Assembly: GCA_002367695.1 (NCBI GenBank)
Contig: DFDK01000057.1
Location: forward strand, 1-17,224
DNA: 17,224 nt
Reading direction: 5' to 3'
From: Acidimicrobium sp. UBA3029
GTDB taxonomy: Bacteria; Actinomycetota; Acidimicrobiia; Acidimicrobiales; Ilumatobacteraceae
The notes below the pieces were generated by a model. That model was not told the origin of the DNA. It worked only from the letters and a program-made list of their open reading frames with translations, and did no database searches. The translations under genes were made by a program, and so were the position numbers. This document shows, one piece after another, positions 13,623 through 17,224 of this stretch. Within the stretch, counting starts at the first letter, position 1, and the number at the start of each line of letters is the position of its first letter.

Positions 13623-16070
13623 GTGCCGAATTTACCAAGTAATGCAAAAGTCGTGATCGTTGGCGGCGGCATTGTTGGTTGCAGCGTTGCTTATCACTTG
13701 GCAAAACGCGGAGTTACAGATGTAGTGCTGATTGAGCGCAAGCAACTCACCAGTGGCACCACTTGGCATGCGGCTGGTTTGGTGGGCCAATTACGAGCCA
13801 CGCAGAACCTCACGCGCTTGGCTCAGTACACCACCAACTTGTTTGCAACTCTCGAAGAAGAGACGGGGCAAGCAACTGGTTTTCAGCAACGCGGCTCGGT
13901 CGCGATTGCGCCAAACGAAGAGCGCTTTGAAGAACTCAAGCGTGGAGCATCAATGGCCCGCGTGTTTGGTCTGCCTGTCAACATCATCACGCCGGCCGAC
14001 GTAAAAGATTTGGTGCCTCTCGCACGTGTTGATGATCTTGTTGGTGCAGTGCATTTGCCTGGCGACGGTGTTGTTAACCCAATCGACGTAACGCAAGCGC
14101 TTGCAAAGGGTGCGCGCGCAGCAGGTGTAAAGATTTTTGAAAACACCAAGGTCGATCGCATCGTGGTTGAAAACGGTCGCGCAGTTGGCGTGATAGCCGA
14201 AGGTGAAATGATTCGTGCTGATGCGGTTGTCAACTGTGCGGGCATGTGGGCGCGCGAGCTCGGAGATTCTGTTGGTGCAACAGTGCCATTACACGCTGCT
14301 GAACACTTTTACATTGTGACCGAAGCTGTTGAGGGAATTTCGCCAACCATGCCAGTGTTGCGCGATCAAGATGGTTGCGGTTACTTCAAAGAAGATGCTG
14401 GCAAGTTGCTCGTCGGTTGGTTTGAGCCTGTTGCCAAACCTTGGGGCATGAAAGGAATCTCAGAAGAGTTTTCGTTTACGTCGTTGCCAGAAGACTTCGA
14501 ACACATTGCACCGCTTGTTGAGAACGCGACACATCGAATGCCGCTACTTGCACAAACCGGTATCCGGTTGTTCTTTAACGGTCCAGAATCATTTACTCCC
14601 GACGATCGCTACTTGCTCGGCGAACAGCCAGAGGTGCCAGGCTTGTTTGTTGCAGCAGGTTTCAACTCAATCGGCATTCAGTCTTCGGGTGGTGCAGGCA
14701 AAGTGCTTGCCGACTGGATTGTTGATGGCCGTCCACCGATGGATCTGTGGGATGTCGATGTGCGTCGCGTTATGCCGTTTCAACGCAACCGCAATTACCT
14801 TCATGATCGAACGGTTGAATCGCTTGGCTTGTTGTACGCAATGCACTGGCCATTCCGTCAGCCAGAAACTGCGCGCGGTGTGCGTCGATCGGCGTTGCAT
14901 GATCGCCTTGCCGCAAAAGGCGCATGTTTTGGCGAAGTCGCAGGGTGGGAGCGCACAAATTGGTTTGCTCCTCCAGGCAAAAAAGCCGAATACGAATACA
15001 CGTATGGCCGTCAAAACTGGTTCGAATACACCGCGGCAGAGTGCAAGGCCACACGCGAAGCAGTTGCCATGTTTGACCAATCATCATTCGGCAAATTTGT
15101 GCTTGAAGGTGTCGATGCCGAACAGATCATCAACAATGTGTCGGCAAACGACATGTCGGTGCCTGTTGGCAAACTTGTCTACACGCAGTGGCTCAACGAG
15201 CGGGGCGGAATTGAGGCCGACCTCACCGTTACCCGCGAAGCAGCTGATCGTTATCTCGTAGTAACTGCTGCAGCCACACAGGTGCGCGATTTCCAGTGGC
15301 TCAAAAATCACATTCCTGCCGGCGCACGAGCAACGCTTACCGATGTCACTTCTGGTTCGGCCGTCTTGAGCATCATGGGGCCAAACTCACGTGCGTTGTT
15401 GCAGTCGCTCACATCAACCGACATGTCAAACGAAGCATTTCCGTTTGGCACTTCACAGATCATCGACTTGGGTTATGCGCGAGTGCGCGCAAGTCGTGTC
15501 ACGTTCGTTGGCGAACTTGGTTGGGAGTTGTACATTGCGACCGAATACGCAACAGGTGTTTTTGATGCGATTGTTGCAGTGGGTGAAAAGTTTGGTCTCA
15601 AGCATGCTGGCTATCACGCACTCAACTCGATGCGTACCGAAAAGGGATACCGTCACTGGAGCCATGACATTTCCCCAGATGACACGCCAATCGAAGCTGG
15701 TCTCGGTTTCACTGTTGCGTGGAACAAAGTAGGTGGTTTCATTGGTCGCGATGCTTTGCTCAAGCAAAAAGAGACTGGTGTTAAAAAGCGTCTTGTACAA
15801 GTTGCGCTCAAAGATGCCGGCAAATTGCTCTATCACAACGAACCAATCTGGCGTAACGACGAAATTGTTGGTCATATTGCGTCGGGCATGTTTGGTCATC
15901 ACCTTGGCAAGTCGCTCGGTATGGGCTACGTCGAAAATCATCACGGCCTTGCCGACAAAGATTTCATCACAAGCGGAACATACGAAATTGAAGTTGCAGG
16001 CGAGAGAGTTGCGGCAGATGTGCAGTTAGAGCCGTTTTACGATCCAAAGAGTTTGCGTATCAAGGCCTAA
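13623..16070 (+). CDS. Sarcosine/dimethylglycine dehydrogenase-like FAD oxidoreductase-GcvT fusion
   Basis: This 815-residue paralogue of the divergent gene has the same domain order. VIVGGGIVGCSVAYHLAK holds the FAD dinucleotide motif (GGGIVG at 14-19). SGTTWHAAG contains His49, the expected covalent-FAD residue. VPGLFVAAGFNSIGIQSSGGAGK closes the oxidoreductase domain. The GcvT half carries NERGGIEADLTV, SIMGPNSRALLQ, FVGELGWELYIA and PIEAGLGFTV, and the gene ends in a GcvT C-terminal barrel. DGCGYFKEDAGKLLVGWFEP looks more sarcosine-dehydrogenase- or PDPR-like than the DMGDH pattern of its partner, so the two may act on successive substrates. An alternative GTG start at 13614 adds three residues. 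It lies 48 bases upstream of the MttB-family gene, so they are probably one operon. Confidence 0.92.
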   Translation: MPNLPSNAKVVIVGGGIVGCSVAYHLAKRGVTDVVLIERKQLTSGTTWHAAGLVGQLRATQNLTRLAQYTTNLFATLEEETGQATGFQQRGSVAIAPNEERFEELKRGASMARVFGLPVNIITPADVKDLVPLARVDDLVGAVHLPGDGVVNPIDVTQALAKGARAAGVKIFENTKVDRIVVENGRAVGVIAEGEMIRADAVVNCAGMWARELGDSVGATVPLHAAEHFYIVTEAVEGISPTMPVLRDQDGCGYFKEDAGKLLVGWFEPVAKPWGMKGISEEFSFTSLPEDFEHIAPLVENATHRMPLLAQTGIRLFFNGPESFTPDDRYLLGEQPEVPGLFVAAGFNSIGIQSSGGAGKVLADWIVDGRPPMDLWDVDVRRVMPFQRNRNYLHDRTVESLGLLYAMHWPFRQPETARGVRRSALHDRLAAKGACFGEVAGWERTNWFAPPGKKAEYEYTYGRQNWFEYTAAECKATREAVAMFDQSSFGKFVLEGVDAEQIINNVSANDMSVPVGKLVYTQWLNERGGIEADLTVTREAADRYLVVTAAATQVRDFQWLKNHIPAGARATLTDVTSGSAVLSIMGPNSRALLQSLTSTDMSNEAFPFGTSQIIDLGYARVRASRVTFVGELGWELYIATEYATGVFDAIVAVGEKFGLKHAGYHALNSMRTEKGYRHWSHDISPDDTPIEAGLGFTVAWNKVGGFIGRDALLKQKETGVKKRLVQVALKDAGKLLYHNEPIWRNDEIVGHIASGMFGHHLGKSLGMGYVENHHGLADKDFITSGTYEIEVAGERVAADVQLEPFYDPKSLRIKA

Positions 16071-16090
16071 CGGTCGATGGCGCGATAAGT

Positions 16091-16108
16091 ACTATAAGAA
16101 CTATAAGA
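16091..16108 (+). repeat. Tandem 9-bp repeat before the MttB-family gene
   Basis: ACTATAAGA occurs twice head-to-tail (16091-16099, 16100-16108). The second copy runs into the strong ribosome site AGAAGGAG (16106-16113). It may be a slippage duplication in the leader, or two overlapping regulatory half-sites. Confidence 0.7.
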
Positions 16109-16118
16109 AGGAGCAATC

Positions 16119-17224
16119 ATGACAACTACACCAGCACGACGCGGAGGACGGGCAACTCGCACCGCAATGCGCGCGGCTCCACTTACCGACGACATCAAGC
16201 CGGTACGCCCGGGTATGCCGAGCGGTCGCTACAAGGCACTCACCGATTCTGAAGTTCTCAAAATTCACGAAGCAGCCATTAATGTGCTCGAAAATATTGG
16301 TATTGCCGATGCAATTCCATCAACTCTCGAATACTTGTTGCCAAAGGGCTGCAAGCTCGACAGTAACGGGCGCTTGTTGTTTCCGCGTTCACTGATCGAA
16401 CACACACTCGAGATTGCTGCGCGTAACTTTCCGTTGTACGCCCAAGACCCAAAGTTTGACATGGAGCCGTGGGGCACCAACACCTACTTCGGCACTGCTG
16501 GTGCTGCTGTATACATTGCCGATTACGACACAGGTGAGTATCGCGAGTCGGTGTCGCAAGATGCGTACGACATCGCGCGCTTGGTTGACAAGATGGAGCA
16601 CCTGCACTTTTATCAGCGAGCAGTTGTGCCACGCGATATTCCTGAAGCATCGGCAATGGACATCAACACGTGTTACTTGAGCGTGAGCGGAACCACCAAG
16701 CATGTTGGTACTTCATGGGTGCACCCAGATCACTTGGAAGCATCGCTCAAGATGTTGCACGAGATCGCAGGCGGCGAAGACAAGTGGCGTGCGCGTCCAT
16801 TCGTGAGCCAGTCCAACTGTTTCGTTGTTCCGCCACTCAAGTTTGCAAGCGATGCTTGTAAGTGCCTTGAAGTTGCCGTACATGGCGGGATGCCAGTGTT
16901 GTTGTTGTCGGCTGGTCAGGCTGGTGCAACTGCACCTGCAGCAATTGCAGGTGCACTTGTGCAACAAGTTGCAGAATGCTTGGCAGGTCTTGCATACGTC
17001 AATGCGATCAAGCCTGGTCACCCAGCAATCTTTGGTTTGTGGTGCTTCGTTTCCGACTTGCGCTCGGGTGCGATGTCGGGTGGAAGCCCAGAGCAAGTGT
17101 TGCTCTCATCGGCCAGTGCACAGATGGCACATTTTTACAACCTCACCGGTGGCACATCGTCGGGTATCAGTGACGCAAAGTTTCCTGATGCGCAGTCTGG
17201 TTCTGAAAAAGGAATTAATCACGC
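16119..17224 (+). CDS. Trimethylamine methyltransferase (MttB) family protein, non-pyrrolysine (partial)
   Basis: This frame is open from the ATG at 16119 to the window edge, giving 368 codons of a family about 480-500 residues long. The ATG has a strong ribosome site AGAAGGAG five bases upstream. MttB-family blocks include YFGTAGAAVYIADYDTGEYRE, HVGTSWVHPDHLEASLKML, GMPVLLLSAGQAGATAPA, and SGISDAKFPDAQSGSEKG near the edge. MttB proteins move a methyl group from a methylated amine to a corrinoid protein. Methanogen MttB contains pyrrolysine at an in-frame TAG. No TAG occurs in this frame in the visible part, so it belongs with the non-Pyl members, some of which demethylate glycine betaine, proline betaine or carnitine. 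No corrinoid protein gene is seen in the window. It follows the dehydrogenase gene at 48 bases. Confidence 0.93.
   Translation, partial: MTTTPARRGGRATRTAMRAAPLTDDIKPVRPGMPSGRYKALTDSEVLKIHEAAINVLENIGIADAIPSTLEYLLPKGCKLDSNGRLLFPRSLIEHTLEIAARNFPLYAQDPKFDMEPWGTNTYFGTAGAAVYIADYDTGEYRESVSQDAYDIARLVDKMEHLHFYQRAVVPRDIPEASAMDINTCYLSVSGTTKHVGTSWVHPDHLEASLKMLHEIAGGEDKWRARPFVSQSNCFVVPPLKFASDACKCLEVAVHGGMPVLLLSAGQAGATAPAAIAGALVQQVAECLAGLAYVNAIKPGHPAIFGLWCFVSDLRSGAMSGGSPEQVLLSSASAQMAHFYNLTGGTSSGISDAKFPDAQSGSEKGINH

Noticed and set aside
14506..15261. Plus-strand frame of 251 codons inside the second dehydrogenase
   Set aside because: It is an out-of-frame shadow. The main frame carries continuous oxidoreductase and GcvT motifs across the same bases.
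16119..17224. Pyrrolysine in the MttB-family gene
   Set aside because: The frame was read through to the window edge and contains no TAG. The codons around the conserved PDAQSG region are ordinary sense codons.
1..17224. CRISPR array, transposase, integrase or prophage
   Set aside because: No regularly spaced repeats, IS-type terminal inverted repeats or recombinase motifs were seen. The only tandem repeats are the HU-tail units and the 9-mer pair at 16091.

Overview
This 17.2 kb stretch is densely packed bacterial chromosome with moderate GC. I infer an aerobic aquatic actinobacterium, perhaps an Acidimicrobiia-like lineage. The hints are an HU protein with a Lys/Ala/Pro-rich tail, an F420/PPOX-class flavoprotein, an actinobacterial-type HTH plus nucleotidyltransferase pair, and many genes that seem to start leaderless just after a TAnnnT -10 element. 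The lineage is an inference from gene content, not from a marker gene.

Layout. (1) Positions 1-22 look like the 3' end of a tRNA. (2) Positions 42-1954, minus strand: a nitroreductase, a zinc-free quinone-oxidoreductase-like MDR enzyme and a small heavy-metal (copper chaperone-like) protein, tightly packed. (3) Positions 2029-4055, plus strand: an apparently internally deleted Phd/VapB-type antitoxin with no toxin, a conserved protein of unknown function, and an XRE regulator overlapping a DUF6036/AbiEii-like nucleotidyltransferase by ATGA, which is a candidate toxin-antitoxin or defence pair. (4) Positions 4066-5964: a complete copper amine oxidase with all key residues. A strong bidirectional hairpin terminator separates it from the convergent HU gene. 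(5) Positions 6578-7755: a four-helix membrane protein translationally coupled to a DUF2071 protein. (6) Positions 7874-10181: a 2,6-dihydroxypyridine-3-hydroxylase-like FAD monooxygenase followed by a DUF3500 protein. (7) Positions 10239-10971: a possible tiny secreted or anchored peptide, divergent from an F420/PPOX-type protein. (8) Positions 11010-17224: two large divergent FAD oxidoreductase-GcvT fusions of the dimethylglycine/sarcosine dehydrogenase family. The plus-strand one is followed by a pyrrolysine-less trimethylamine-methyltransferase (MttB) family gene that runs off the window.

How the genes fit together. The right third looks like a catabolic locus for N-methylated amines. An MttB-family enzyme could take the first methyl group from a quaternary or tertiary amine. 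The two DMGDH/SARDH-like flavoproteins could then strip N-methyl groups oxidatively, with their GcvT domains passing the one-carbon unit to tetrahydrofolate. The copper amine oxidase (primary amines) and the dihydroxypyridine-hydroxylase-like enzyme suggest a wider capacity for organic nitrogen. No obvious transposase, integrase, rRNA or CRISPR array is present.
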